Source: Anaerocolumna xylanovorans DSM 12503 (GTDB taxonomy: Bacteria; Bacillota; Clostridia; Lachnospirales; Lachnospiraceae). Taken from it: 57,833 nt of DNA. The notes under the pieces are model-generated. The model made no database searches. It saw only the letters and a program-made list of their open reading frames with translations, and had not been told where the DNA came from. The stretch covers positions 1 to 57,833 of the forward strand of contig NZ_FRFD01000008.1 of NCBI RefSeq assembly GCF_900143645.1. The letters are read 5' to 3'. The translations under genes and the position numbers were made by a program. Shown in pieces: positions 1-9,676 of the stretch (position 1 is the stretch's first letter; each line of letters opens with the position of its first letter).

Positions 1-649
1 AACTGCACAAACTACTTGGTCTAAAAGAAATACCTCCCGACGAGGTTTGTTTGAGACCCACGTTGCTTAAAAAATAAAGCTGTAATTTTACCATGGAATC
101 CATGACAAGAATTTACCTCTGCACTTTTTGGCATGTGGAACTTAGTTCTGCACTTATTTTCAGATGCCTGTTTGCCATGCTTACACTTATGGAAACCCAC
201 ATCTATATATGCATTATAGTCCAATTTTAGCAACTCGTAAACTGGTAAAACGTGATTTTAGTCCTGCAAAATCAAGGATTAATAAAAAACATGAATTTAC
301 CTTTTCACTTAACGTTTGTGGTGCTTCGTTGTAAAAAGAAAATTGGGCCTGTTTTGATTCTGAAAGTAACTTATTCTGTGCAGTATAAAAATAAATCGCG
401 TATGGATAGCATACAAACTACAAATGAATAAAAGAAACATGACCGAAGTAAAGCAATAGAACAAATAAATAATCACATAATAACAGAGTAATTTTTTATA
501 ACATTTTCAATGAATTATTCGTATTTTTATTTTGTCCGTTATAACCTATAATCAGAATTGTAAAGGTTCTGTACCGATACATTAAAATGATTTGCGCAGA
601 TCATATTCCTTGTCAAGTACATGAAGTACACAAAAATAGGAGGAACGAT
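1..649. other. AT-rich region with no supported gene
   Basis: I see no convincing gene here. A minus-strand open frame of about 70 codons (21-233) has no good ribosome binding site and matches no family I recognise; it is Cys/Lys-rich and could be the tail of a decayed gene. The right part, about 480-560, is very AT-rich and has a TATAAT at 547-552 without a good -35, so the downstream sugar operon may depend on an activator such as its own AraC-type regulator. Confidence 0.4.
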
Positions 650-2005
650 ATGAAAAAATTTAAAAAAGTTTTAGCAATGGGCTTATTTATATCCCTGTGT
701 CTGGGAATTGTGGGGTGCTCGGCTAAAGCTCCCGATTCATCAAGTACAGAAAAGCCGGCCAATACATCGGACTCAACCGATACCTCCGGTTCAGGGAAAA
801 AGGTTGAAATTACAATTGCAACCAACTGGGGAGAGGGAGACTCCAAGTATGATTATTTTTATCCTGCCTTCCAGAAATTCCAGGAAGAGAATAAGGATAC
901 CATGGATATCAAGCTTCAAACTTACGGCACAGAAGACTATAAGACGAAGATTAAAGTTCAGACAGCATCCGGCGACCTGCCGGACGCATTCACCTACTGG
1001 GGGGGCTCCATGATGAATGACATGATTGAGGCCGGCCTGCTGGCGAATGTGGATACTTACTTTAATGACAGTACTGCGGTTAAGCGTGATGACTTTAATC
1101 CGGCATCCTTTGCATATTATACCTCGGCAGACGGCAATACCTACGGCGTTCCAATTGAGTCCACGCGAGGCGTATTTTTGGCCAATAAGGATTTATTTGA
1201 CCAATATGGTCTGCAATTTCCGAAGACTTATGAGGAGTTAAAGGAAGTGTCCAAGGTATTTAATGACAACGGCATTATCCCTATTGCAATCGGCAGCAGC
1301 GGCGGAACCCCTTCCGAGTTCTTCTTCAGCGAATTATATAACCAGTATTCCGGCGCAGCAGAGGAAATTCAGAATCTGGCCACGACGAAAAAATTCGCCA
1401 CGGAAAATGCCCTTAAAGTTGCCAATAATATAAAAAATATGATTGATGACAAAATGTTCCCCGCAGATACGGTTGCAAACGGCGGATGGGCTGCCAGTCT
1501 CCAGCTGTACACGGACCGGAAGGCTGCTATGACCTATACCTATCCATGGATGTTTGAATCCATTCCCGAAGATATCCAGAATTCAAGTGAAATCATTCCG
1601 GTTCCCATGCTGCCGGATGCCAGTGTTGATCCTGCGGGTATGATGACGGGTTTCACAGTCTATGGATTTGTCATCAACAAAAAATCCTATGAAGACCAGG
1701 CGAAGCATGAGGCCATGATTAAGGTTTGCGATTTCCTTGCTTCCAATGATTTATCCGTTGAATTAACCAAGAGCGGTATGATTCCTGCAAAGAATATCGA
1801 GGTGGATTTATCAAGTCAGAAGATTATCTACCAGAAGATGATGAATTTCAGCAAGGACAAGACTCTGACACAGGTGCATTTTACGACCATGCCCAAGGCA
1901 TCCGCAATTACGGCAATGGACTCCAGCCTTGATGAATTGTTTATCAGCGGTATTACGCCACAGGAGTTTATAGATAAGGTACAGGCAGAGCTGGACAGAA
2001 ATTAA
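650..2005 (+). CDS. ABC transporter sugar-binding lipoprotein
   Basis: Extracellular family 1 solute-binding protein that would capture an oligosaccharide for the two permeases that follow. The 451-aa protein starts with a lipoprotein signal peptide ending in the lipobox GIVGC, followed by a Ser/Thr-rich tether and a typical sugar-binding fold (ITIATNWGEG near the start, many aromatic residues). The start is placed at ATG 650 because AGGAGG lies directly upstream; an upstream in-frame ATG at 587 lacks a site and would bury the signal peptide. It is the first gene of an operon with permeases, glycosidases and a two-component system. No ATPase gene is present, so a shared MsmK-type ATPase elsewhere is likely. 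The ligand is not known. Confidence 0.92.
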   Translation: MKKFKKVLAMGLFISLCLGIVGCSAKAPDSSSTEKPANTSDSTDTSGSGKKVEITIATNWGEGDSKYDYFYPAFQKFQEENKDTMDIKLQTYGTEDYKTKIKVQTASGDLPDAFTYWGGSMMNDMIEAGLLANVDTYFNDSTAVKRDDFNPASFAYYTSADGNTYGVPIESTRGVFLANKDLFDQYGLQFPKTYEELKEVSKVFNDNGIIPIAIGSSGGTPSEFFFSELYNQYSGAAEEIQNLATTKKFATENALKVANNIKNMIDDKMFPADTVANGGWAASLQLYTDRKAAMTYTYPWMFESIPEDIQNSSEIIPVPMLPDASVDPAGMMTGFTVYGFVINKKSYEDQAKHEAMIKVCDFLASNDLSVELTKSGMIPAKNIEVDLSSQKIIYQKMMNFSKDKTLTQVHFTTMPKASAITAMDSSLDELFISGITPQEFIDKVQAELDRN

Positions 2006-2027
2006 ATTAGAATAACATCTTATTAAA

Positions 2028-2070
2028 AAGGCTGTCTTGAGCTTATTATCATTTGAGACAGCCTTCTCTT
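2028..2070 (+). terminator. Intra-operon hairpin after the sugar-binding protein gene
   Basis: A perfect 10-bp stem (AAGGCTGTCT at 2028-2037, AGACAGCCTT at 2056-2065) lies between the binding-protein gene and the first permease gene and is followed by TCTCTT. It probably acts as a leaky terminator or 3' stabiliser, which would make binding protein more abundant than permeases, as is common in such operons. Confidence 0.6.
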
Positions 2071-2087
2071 AAGAAAGGATCGTTACA

Positions 2088-2966
2088 GTGAAAAATAAAT
2101 TAAGTAAATTACAGATACCGGTTTTGTTTTTGGCACCTGTGTTTCTCGTTTATACGGTATTTGTTTTTATACCGATGCTGTTGTCTTTGTATTACAGTAC
2201 GACGGATTGGAACGGAGTGACAGAAAAGGTATTTATCGGGCTTCAGAATTATAGGGAATTAGTTTCAAACAAGGATTTTTGGCTTGTATTTATGAATACA
2301 ATGAAGCTGGTGGTTGTCACCTTAATGATACAAATCCCCATGGGACTGATTTTAGCTTACCTGCTCTATTGCAGGACGAAGGGAATGAAAATATTCCGTA
2401 CAATCTATTTTCTTCCCGTTGTAATCGCACCGGTTGCAATCGGTTTAATGTTTACTTTGTTTTATAACAGTGAAATCGGTATTTTTAATCATATTTTGAA
2501 AATAATTGGTCTGGGGAGTCTGCAAAAAAACTGGTTGTCGGATGTGAACACATTACTTTATGCGGTTATGGCACCTCAGGTTTGGCAATATATCGGTTTG
2601 TATGTCACCATTTTCTTAGGTGCGCTGCAGTCTATTCCGGAGGAGCTGATTGAGAGCGCCCAGATTGACGGGGCGGGCAGGATCAATGCATTTTTTCATG
2701 TAATCCTTCCACAGATAACGGAATTTACCTTTATCTGCATTTTGTTAAGCGTCACAGGTTCGTTAAAATCCTTTGACCACTCATGGATCATGACCGGCGG
2801 CGGACCGGGCGTACGGTCTGCCTACTTGGGGGTATTCATGTATAAAACTGCTTTTGTGAATTCTGATTTTGGTATGGGCAGTGCAATCACCATAAGCATT
2901 ATTGCAGTTTCGCTGATAATAACCGTGGTATTCAACAAGCTGACGAAAATGAGAAGTGATTATTAA
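2088..2966 (+). CDS. ABC transporter permease, sugar type (MalF/UgpA family)
   Basis: Inner-membrane permease of a carbohydrate uptake ABC transporter. The 292-aa protein has about six membrane segments and the EAA loop, which contacts the ATPase, near residues 185-210 (EELIESAQIDGAG then PQI). The start is GTG at 2088 with AAGAAAGGAT upstream. It lies 82 bp after the binding-protein gene, with a hairpin between, and its stop overlaps the upstream frame of the second permease. It should form a heterodimer with the next gene product. Confidence 0.9.
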   Translation: MKNKLSKLQIPVLFLAPVFLVYTVFVFIPMLLSLYYSTTDWNGVTEKVFIGLQNYRELVSNKDFWLVFMNTMKLVVVTLMIQIPMGLILAYLLYCRTKGMKIFRTIYFLPVVIAPVAIGLMFTLFYNSEIGIFNHILKIIGLGSLQKNWLSDVNTLLYAVMAPQVWQYIGLYVTIFLGALQSIPEELIESAQIDGAGRINAFFHVILPQITEFTFICILLSVTGSLKSFDHSWIMTGGGPGVRSAYLGVFMYKTAFVNSDFGMGSAITISIIAVSLIITVVFNKLTKMRSDY

Positions 2967-2976
2967 GGAGAACGCA

Positions 2977-3819
2977 ATGGGAAAATTTCGCAATAAGTCA
3001 TCAAAAAGTAAAGTAGCCGCAATCATAAAATATTTATTCCTGACCGCGGGGGCAGTCGTATCCTTGTATCCTTTCATCTGGGTTCTGCTATCCTCCTTGA
3101 AGGACAACAATGAAATCTACAGTAATTCCTTTGGCTTGCCGAAGATAATCCGGTGGAGCAATTATACACAGGCATGGAACGGCGCCCGGGTCGGGACCAG
3201 CTTTTTTAACAGCCTCATTGTCAGTCTAAGTTCCGTAATTCTCCTGGTGGTAATTACTGCTATGGGAAGCTATATACTGACCAGGGTTCATAAGAGTACC
3301 TTCCTGTCAGTATATCTTTCTCTGGGAATCATGATTCCCATCCACGCCATGCTGATTCCTTCCGTTATCATATTCAAGCACCTGCATCTGCAGGATAACC
3401 TCGTCAGCCTGGTGCTTGTGTATATTGCGACGAATATCTCCTTCAGCCTGTACATTATGAAGGGTTTCATGGACCGGATTCCGAGAGAGCTGGATGAAGC
3501 GGCTACCATTGACGGCTGCGGCCAGGCGGGTATCTTCTTCCGGGTCATCTTCCCGATAGCAAAACCCGGAATGGCAACCGTAGCCACGTTGGCCTTTTTA
3601 AACTGCTGGAATGATCTGCTGCTGGGACTCGTCCTCATATCGGATCCCATGAAGCGGACTCTTTCCATGGGTATCTCAGCCTTGAAGGGCTCCTATGTGA
3701 CACGGTACGGCTTGCTCTGCTCCGGCTTTGTGATTTCCATCGTTCCTGTCGTGATTATGTATCTGATGTTTCAAAAACAGGTTGTCCAGGGTATGACGGC
3801 AGGTGCTGTAAAGGGCTGA
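2977..3819 (+). CDS. ABC transporter permease, sugar type (MalG/UgpE family)
   Basis: Second permease of the carbohydrate transporter. From ATG 2977 it is 280 aa, with an N-terminal membrane segment, about six segments in all, and the EAA motif ELDEAATIDGCG near residues 175-190. I chose ATG 2977 rather than the in-frame ATG at 2956 because AAGGAG sits just upstream of it; the start is 8 bp after the stop of the first permease. It ends 50 bp before the glycosidase gene, so import and hydrolysis are probably co-expressed. Confidence 0.9.
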   Translation: MGKFRNKSSKSKVAAIIKYLFLTAGAVVSLYPFIWVLLSSLKDNNEIYSNSFGLPKIIRWSNYTQAWNGARVGTSFFNSLIVSLSSVILLVVITAMGSYILTRVHKSTFLSVYLSLGIMIPIHAMLIPSVIIFKHLHLQDNLVSLVLVYIATNISFSLYIMKGFMDRIPRELDEAATIDGCGQAGIFFRVIFPIAKPGMATVATLAFLNCWNDLLLGLVLISDPMKRTLSMGISALKGSYVTRYGLLCSGFVISIVPVVIMYLMFQKQVVQGMTAGAVKG

Positions 3820-3869
3820 TTCAGGAGAATAAATAATATGCTTTAGGAAAAGAAGAGAAGGAGGAGCGG

Positions 3870-5915
3870 ATGAAGTTTACAGATAACGGAATAGAGATAA
3901 AGGGGATGGAGAAACCTTTATATTGCGGGTCCGTCCATTATTGGAGAATTGAAAAAGAAAACTGGGGCAGGGTACTGGATGAAATCTGTGGTATGGGCTT
4001 TGAAATCATTGAGACCTATATCCCCTGGTCCGTCCATGAATATGAAGAGGGCAGATATGATTTCGGAGAGCTTGACGGTAAGAAGGACCTGGACGGTTTC
4101 CTGCACCTGTGTGAAGAAAAAGGGCTGTCCGTGATTGTAAGGCCGGGGCCCCATATTAATGCGGAGCTGACCTTATTCGGTTACCCGGAATGGATTCTTC
4201 AGGATGAACGGATTCAGGCAAAGAACCCTTGGGGCACCACCGTTGTGTACCCCTATGTAACAAAACAGTTTCCAATCCCCTCCTATGCCAGTGAAGTGCT
4301 CTATGAAAAGACGGAGGAGTACTTTAAGAAGATTGCTCCGGTATTGCATAGGCATATCGGAGGGAAGGGATGCATCATTGCGGTACAGGCAGATAATGAG
4401 ACCTGTAATTTTTTCCGGGATCGGCCTTATATCATGGACTATTCGGATGCTTCTCTCAAGCTGTACCGTCAATTTCTGGAGGAAAGATATCAAACGGTAG
4501 AGATGCTGAATGAAAGCTACCGTTCCAATTATCCTGACTTTGAAGGTGTGGTTGCTCCCCGGGGCTTTCGGGGAGAGAAAAAGGAGGACCTGCCCTATTA
4601 TTTTGATTGGGTGGAATATAAGGAATATCAGATTTTGTATGCATTAAAGCGTATGATCGCAATATTGAATAAGCTTGACCTGAAGCTCCCTATTTTTCAT
4701 AACTGTGCCTATCAGAATTATACTCCCATATCCGTTCCGCGTGATGAAGAGATAAAGGGACTAAGTGTAGCCGGAATTGATGCCTACCAGGAGCCGAAGG
4801 ACAGGGAGATGCTGCAGGAGAGAATACGGTATCTGGCCGGCAGCAGCAGGCTGCCCTTTGTTCCGGAATTTGGTTCCGGTTCCTGGTTTGACCGGAATTG
4901 CCTGCTTTCGGCAGAGGAGGAGGAATACGGCTATCTGTATTCCTTTATGAACGGATTAAAGGCAATAAGCTTCTATATGCTGGTGGAAAGAGACCGTTGG
5001 ACCGGATGTCCGGTGACGGCTGACGGAAGGGTGCGGGAGAATTTCTACCGGATGTTTCAGGAGATGCTGCGGATGCTTCAGGAGGAAAAGGTCTGCCAGT
5101 ACCAAAGAAGGCCAAGAATCTTAATTCTAAAGAACTATGATATGGGGAGACTCAAAGCCCTGTATTCTATCATGGATTTAAACCTGCTCTCCTCCAACTG
5201 CTTTATAACAGGGCCGGATATTCCCGCTGTGCTATTCACTCCTGATACGGATCTTGGAATTCATATGGACGGGGAGGACAGCCATTATGCAAAGGAAGTG
5301 TGGGTGGACCAGGTTGCGGAGGTATTGAACGGGCAGCATTATGAGTTCAACTATTCCGATCGGTATCTGCAGGAAGAACGATACGGGGATTATGATGTGA
5401 TATTTGCTTCCTGCTACGATTTTATGGACAGGGAAACGCAGGAAAGACTGGTCCGTTTTTCAAAGAGTAATGGAAAGAAATTGTTCCTTGGGCCTTATAT
5501 ACCATATATGGACCGTGATTTCAGAGCGTGTACCGTTTTAGAGAAAGCATTGGCGGAAGATTTGGAGACGGCAAAGCAGAAAGTGCCGTCAAGGTGTGGC
5601 ATAACCTTTCTGCCTGACCCTGACGGCCTTGATTGTGATGATCTGCAGCTAAACCGTGAATATGTCTATGAAGAGGCAGAGGTGGAGATTGCCGTACATT
5701 ATCATCCTGCCGGCAGGGATCATCTTCTGTTCATGGCGAATCATTCAGACAGGGAAAAGACCGTCAGGCTTCACTATCAGGAGAACCGAAGTTTCCGAAG
5801 CGTCTGGCGGGGAAAGGGCAGCAGCAAAAACAATACACTGACAGCCGAGCTGGCACCTTATACAGTCAGTATATGGAAGGCAAAGATGGAGGAGGAAGCA
5901 GATGATAAGCAGTAG
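3870..5915 (+). CDS. Beta-galactosidase-like glycoside hydrolase (clan GH-A, GH35/GH42-like)
   Basis: A predicted cytoplasmic retaining glycosidase (681 aa, no signal peptide) that would cleave the imported oligosaccharide. The N-terminal TIM barrel has GH35-type motifs: ETYIPWSVHE, RPGPHINAE, the acid/base in QADNE (Glu177), and the likely nucleophile in VPEFGSGSWF (Glu333). The C-terminal third resembles the GH42 amidotransferase-like trimerisation domain (YDVIFASCYDF, then KLFLGPYIPY) followed by a small beta domain. Length is near that of GH42 enzymes, whereas the barrel motifs look like GH35. A terminal beta-galactoside is the best guess for substrate. The gene overlaps the next one by 14 bp, which suggests coupled translation. 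Confidence 0.8.
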   Translation: MKFTDNGIEIKGMEKPLYCGSVHYWRIEKENWGRVLDEICGMGFEIIETYIPWSVHEYEEGRYDFGELDGKKDLDGFLHLCEEKGLSVIVRPGPHINAELTLFGYPEWILQDERIQAKNPWGTTVVYPYVTKQFPIPSYASEVLYEKTEEYFKKIAPVLHRHIGGKGCIIAVQADNETCNFFRDRPYIMDYSDASLKLYRQFLEERYQTVEMLNESYRSNYPDFEGVVAPRGFRGEKKEDLPYYFDWVEYKEYQILYALKRMIAILNKLDLKLPIFHNCAYQNYTPISVPRDEEIKGLSVAGIDAYQEPKDREMLQERIRYLAGSSRLPFVPEFGSGSWFDRNCLLSAEEEEYGYLYSFMNGLKAISFYMLVERDRWTGCPVTADGRVRENFYRMFQEMLRMLQEEKVCQYQRRPRILILKNYDMGRLKALYSIMDLNLLSSNCFITGPDIPAVLFTPDTDLGIHMDGEDSHYAKEVWVDQVAEVLNGQHYEFNYSDRYLQEERYGDYDVIFASCYDFMDRETQERLVRFSKSNGKKLFLGPYIPYMDRDFRACTVLEKALAEDLETAKQKVPSRCGITFLPDPDGLDCDDLQLNREYVYEEAEVEIAVHYHPAGRDHLLFMANHSDREKTVRLHYQENRSFRSVWRGKGSSKNNTLTAELAPYTVSIWKAKMEEEADDKQ

Positions 5916-6582
5916 AATTCATATGGATTACTTACAGCCGGAAACATGGACTCATCTTGGTGTTATTCTTTCCTGCCTGAACCCGGAAAAGGAGGTGCTT
6001 CATATCCTAAAGACGGACACGGGAAAGTTCAGGGGGATCACCTCCCATCAACAGAGGATTGCACCGGAGGAATTTTTAAGCTCCGGTGAGCCGGAGCCCC
6101 AAAAAATATTTTCTAAATACGGAGAGATAGAAGAAATCAGAGTATATACCTTACCGGGACTGGAAAGCTACTATACCAAAGTACAGGACTCTTCCGTCTA
6201 TTCCATGGATATCGATGATTACCTGATTTACCTGTATCAGATGCAGGAACAGACAGAGGGTATTCAAATTTATACCCGAAGGAACAAAACAAGGTGTTAT
6301 CTGGAGTATTTGAAGCAGCTAATTGACCAGAATGTAAAGGACGGAGCATTTCTGCTATGGTTAACCAATCATGGGGAATTGTATTTTAACTGTATCCTGG
6401 AATATAAGGGAGGCAAGCTGGTCCGACTGACGACCTCAGACCGGTATCCTGATGCTTATTGTGATTATGATGAGGTATGCTTAAGGTTAAAGTCGGAGTA
6501 CCCCGGTTCGGTACAATGTGTTACTATAGAATTAAGAGAATTTGCGGAGAGAATAGAGGGATTTTTCCGGAAGCAGGGTTAA
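5902..6582 (+). CDS. Hypothetical protein in sugar operon
   Basis: I do not recognise this 226-aa protein. It is soluble, acidic and rich in aromatic residues, with no signal peptide or membrane segment; a Tyr-rich middle (residues 80-120) and a C-terminal acidic helix are the main visible traits. The start ATG 5902 overlaps the end of the glycosidase gene by 14 bp, with GGAGGA upstream, and the stop lies 24 bp before the sensor kinase gene. The position between glycosidase and two-component genes suggests an accessory role in sensing or using the same sugar, but nothing in the sequence proves this. Confidence 0.65.
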   Translation: MISSRIHMDYLQPETWTHLGVILSCLNPEKEVLHILKTDTGKFRGITSHQQRIAPEEFLSSGEPEPQKIFSKYGEIEEIRVYTLPGLESYYTKVQDSSVYSMDIDDYLIYLYQMQEQTEGIQIYTRRNKTRCYLEYLKQLIDQNVKDGAFLLWLTNHGELYFNCILEYKGGKLVRLTTSDRYPDAYCDYDEVCLRLKSEYPGSVQCVTIELREFAERIEGFFRKQG

Positions 6583-6606
6583 TATTGCAGTCAGGGAGGA
6601 AAAGAA

Positions 6607-8412
6607 ATGTTTCTGATAAAATGGATAAAAAGTATTCGGCCAATGAAAAATAAGTCACTGAGATTTCGTTTTACCGTGGCGATTATTTTCATGTCTATTG
6701 TACCAGGGCTGATTCTGACCTTCCTTTTCTATAATAACATGGAAAAATTCTACAAGGAAAAGATTCAGATCTACCAGATAAACCTGCTGGACCAGATGAC
6801 CTCCCGGATGAATAATATTATGGAGCAAAGCAAGGTGGCCTCCAGTCAGGTGCTTGGCCTGGCGGTTACCTCCGGCTCCTTTGGTGATTATACCAATATG
6901 AATCTGCATCAAAGGCTGATGTTAAAACGGGAACTGGAGGCTCAGTTAAGCAATATAAGGATTGCCAATGATTCTATCGATAATTTCTACCTGATTGGCT
7001 TTGAAAATAATTTCTATACCTCCAATTCAGAATGGAACCGGGAAAAATTCCTGAAGCTTGATTGGGTAAAAATTGACAGAAGCCAGGCAGGCGGTTCTGT
7101 GACCATACCAACCCATAAAGCCGATTACCGATATTTGAATTCCGGCAGCAGCTCTACGCTTGTTGTGAGCCTGGTGACCTATCTTAACACCGTCAATGTC
7201 AACAGTATGATCGGATTAGTGCAGATTGATATCAATTATAATACGATTAAAAAGGCGATGGACTCCATGACCATGACAGATAAGGATTTTGCCTATATTG
7301 TTGACGGAGAAGGAAATATAATCTACAGCCACGGGGAGAAACTGGCAGGAAGAAATATAAAGGACTTCTCTTCCAATTTAAATCATTACCGGGACAGCTA
7401 CCAAAAAGTCATCGGTTACTCTTATGTCGAGGACCGGGACCAGACCATCCGTACTTCCGATATCAGAGGGACGGATTGGAGGATTATCCAGGTGAACAGT
7501 GAAACCATGCTTAAGGGAGAATTAGCCAAAGCTCGCAGTATCTGGTTCTTATTTGCTGTAATCTGCCTGGTTGCCGCTATCCTGCTTGCCGTAAGCTTGT
7601 CACACAGCATTACCAAGCCGGTTCTGAAAATAATTAAGAGCATGAAGAGAGTCGGCCACGGTAACTTCAATACGAAGGTGGAGAGGATCGAGGACCGGGA
7701 TCTTGCGGTATTGGCGGACAGCTTTAATATTATGGTGGCTGAAGTCGACAAGCTGATGAAGGAAAATGTCCAGAAGGAAAACGAACGGATTACGATGGAG
7801 CTGACGGCACTAAATTCGCAAATCAACTCTCATTTTCTATATAACACTTTGAATACAATTAAGTGGATGGCAATCCGCCAGGGAGCCAAGGATATCGTAA
7901 GGATGATTGTAGCTCTGGTCAATATGCTGGAGTATAGCTGCAAAAATATTGATCAGCCCGTACTGATTCCGGAGGAAATCAAATTTATCGAGGACTATGT
8001 TTATATCCAGCAGGTGCGCTGTAAGAGCAATGCCAATATCAAGTTTGAACTGGACAGTGAGCTTAAGGATTGTAAAATATTAAAAATGCTTCTGCAGCCG
8101 ATTGTAGAAAATGCAATGCTGCATGGCTTTGCAGACCGCAGTACCGGCAATGAAATTCTGATACGGGGAAGATTTCTGGGAACGAAAATACAGCTTCAGA
8201 TCAGTGACAACGGAAAAGGATTTTGCTATGACAGTATGGATAAGTTGACGGGGGTGGGACTTCATAATATCCGGAACAGGATCAGGCTGAACTATGGTGA
8301 AGAATACAGGCTGACTCTGGAAAGTAAGATTGATGTCGGCACCTGTGTGTCTGTTGAGATACCGGTTATAGGAGGGAAGGTGGAGACGGTTGCAGAAGAT
8401 ACTGATTGTTGA
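6607..8412 (+). CDS. Sensor histidine kinase, YesM family
   Basis: Membrane sensor kinase that would phosphorylate the response regulator encoded next. The 601-aa protein has a membrane segment at about 22-43, an extracellular Cache-like sensor region to about 310, a second membrane segment at about 311-335, a HAMP linker to about 390, the HisKA_7TM-less YesM-type phosphoacceptor motif NSQINSHFLYNTLNTI with His409, and an HATPase domain with LQPIVENA, SDNGKG and GVGLHNIRNR. Kinases of this family usually pair with AraC-type regulators and control nearby sugar transport genes. Its end overlaps the regulator gene by 23 bp. Confidence 0.93.
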   Translation: MFLIKWIKSIRPMKNKSLRFRFTVAIIFMSIVPGLILTFLFYNNMEKFYKEKIQIYQINLLDQMTSRMNNIMEQSKVASSQVLGLAVTSGSFGDYTNMNLHQRLMLKRELEAQLSNIRIANDSIDNFYLIGFENNFYTSNSEWNREKFLKLDWVKIDRSQAGGSVTIPTHKADYRYLNSGSSSTLVVSLVTYLNTVNVNSMIGLVQIDINYNTIKKAMDSMTMTDKDFAYIVDGEGNIIYSHGEKLAGRNIKDFSSNLNHYRDSYQKVIGYSYVEDRDQTIRTSDIRGTDWRIIQVNSETMLKGELAKARSIWFLFAVICLVAAILLAVSLSHSITKPVLKIIKSMKRVGHGNFNTKVERIEDRDLAVLADSFNIMVAEVDKLMKENVQKENERITMELTALNSQINSHFLYNTLNTIKWMAIRQGAKDIVRMIVALVNMLEYSCKNIDQPVLIPEEIKFIEDYVYIQQVRCKSNANIKFELDSELKDCKILKMLLQPIVENAMLHGFADRSTGNEILIRGRFLGTKIQLQISDNGKGFCYDSMDKLTGVGLHNIRNRIRLNYGEEYRLTLESKIDVGTCVSVEIPVIGGKVETVAEDTDC

Positions 8413-9676
8413 TGATGAGGCATATTCCAGGGAAGCGATTGCGGAGACAATCCCCTGGGAGGATTATGAGATTCAGGTATTATGTGCTTCCAGCGCCAGG
8501 GAGGCCATGGAGATACTGACGAGGGAACAAATCAACGTCCTGCTCACCGACATTAAAATGCCGGAAATGAACGGCCTGGAGCTGCTGGCAGAAGTCCGCC
8601 GGCTGGAAATTGACCTGGAGGTCATCATATTAAGCAGCTATAACGAATTTGAGCTTGTAAGACAGGCAATGAAGCTTGGAGCCAGTGATTATCTGTTCAA
8701 ACCCACGATGCTGGAGGACGATATTATTGATTCCGTTCAAAAGGCGGCTGGGAAGCAGAAAGAAAAGGAGCTTCAAAAGAACGAAAAGGTACAGAGGAAG
8801 AGTGATTATAATAAAAGGAAGGAAAAAGAAGCATTTTTATTCGACCTGTTAAGCGGAAGGAAAATGGAAGAAGAGATTTTTGAGCGGAAAATGAAAGAAT
8901 TCCAGCTTCCTTTTACCATGGAAGAAGCGGTGGTTATTGTCTTCAAGATAATGAAATCTTCCTCAAGTATGGCGGAAATATTTGAAAATGACAGCTATCT
9001 TATGAAGGCCTCCATATGCAATGTGATCAATGAAGCACTGGAGACAGTACCGGATTATGAAATCATCAGTCTTAGCTTTAACGAATATATCGTCATTGCC
9101 TGGTATAATGATAATTCGGGGGAAAAGCAATTTTTGTTCCGAATCAATCAGGCCATTGCAAAATCAACGGAATTCATGGAGGAATATTATAGGATTGATT
9201 TTGCGGTAGGGATAAGCAATCCCGGAAAGTACATGAAGGATGCATCAAAGCTGTATCGGGAGGCTTCCTTTGAAGCGGATAAGGAAGATCTGGATCAGGT
9301 CAGGGTGCACTATGCCAGTGATTTTAACCAAAGTGCTTTACTCAAGAGGGAATTATCCGTATCGATGGAGTATATCAAGGAAAATTTGGGCGATAAAAAT
9401 CTCTCTTTGCAATCCGTAGCAGATTATGTCGGTGTGAGTAAAAATTATTATAGCAAGGTATTCAAGGAAGGAACAGGAGTTAATTTTATTGATTATATTA
9501 CCAGATTGCGGGTGGAGAAAGCACGCAGCTTATATATCTATACGGATTTGAAAATCTATGAGATAGCAGAGAAAGTCGGTTACTCGGATTGGCACTATCT
9601 TTACAAGGTGTATAAAAGAGTCCTGGGGCATTCCATGTCCCAGGAGAAGCGGCATCAGAAGGAGAAGAACAAATGA
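8390..9676 (+). CDS. Response regulator, YesN family (REC + AraC HTH)
   Basis: DNA-binding response regulator, partner of the upstream kinase. The 428-aa protein has an N-terminal receiver domain with VDDE, the phosphoacceptor Asp54 in LLTDIKMPEMNG, and the Lys in YLFKP; a middle region of about 200 residues; and a C-terminal AraC-type double helix-turn-helix (about 325-420, VADYVGVSKNYYSKVFKE). The start is a TTG at 8390 with GGAGGGAAGGTGGAG upstream; it sits inside the end of the kinase gene. The stop overlaps the ATG of the GH30 gene (ATGA). It most likely activates this same operon from the region upstream of 650. Confidence 0.93.
   Translation: MQKILIVDDEAYSREAIAETIPWEDYEIQVLCASSAREAMEILTREQINVLLTDIKMPEMNGLELLAEVRRLEIDLEVIILSSYNEFELVRQAMKLGASDYLFKPTMLEDDIIDSVQKAAGKQKEKELQKNEKVQRKSDYNKRKEKEAFLFDLLSGRKMEEEIFERKMKEFQLPFTMEEAVVIVFKIMKSSSSMAEIFENDSYLMKASICNVINEALETVPDYEIISLSFNEYIVIAWYNDNSGEKQFLFRINQAIAKSTEFMEEYYRIDFAVGISNPGKYMKDASKLYREASFEADKEDLDQVRVHYASDFNQSALLKRELSVSMEYIKENLGDKNLSLQSVADYVGVSKNYYSKVFKEGTGVNFIDYITRLRVEKARSLYIYTDLKIYEIAEKVGYSDWHYLYKVYKRVLGHSMSQEKRHQKEKNK

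Noticed and set aside
587..649. Upstream in-frame start of the sugar-binding protein
   Set aside because: It would place 21 residues before a perfect lipoprotein signal; AGGAGG is positioned for ATG 650.
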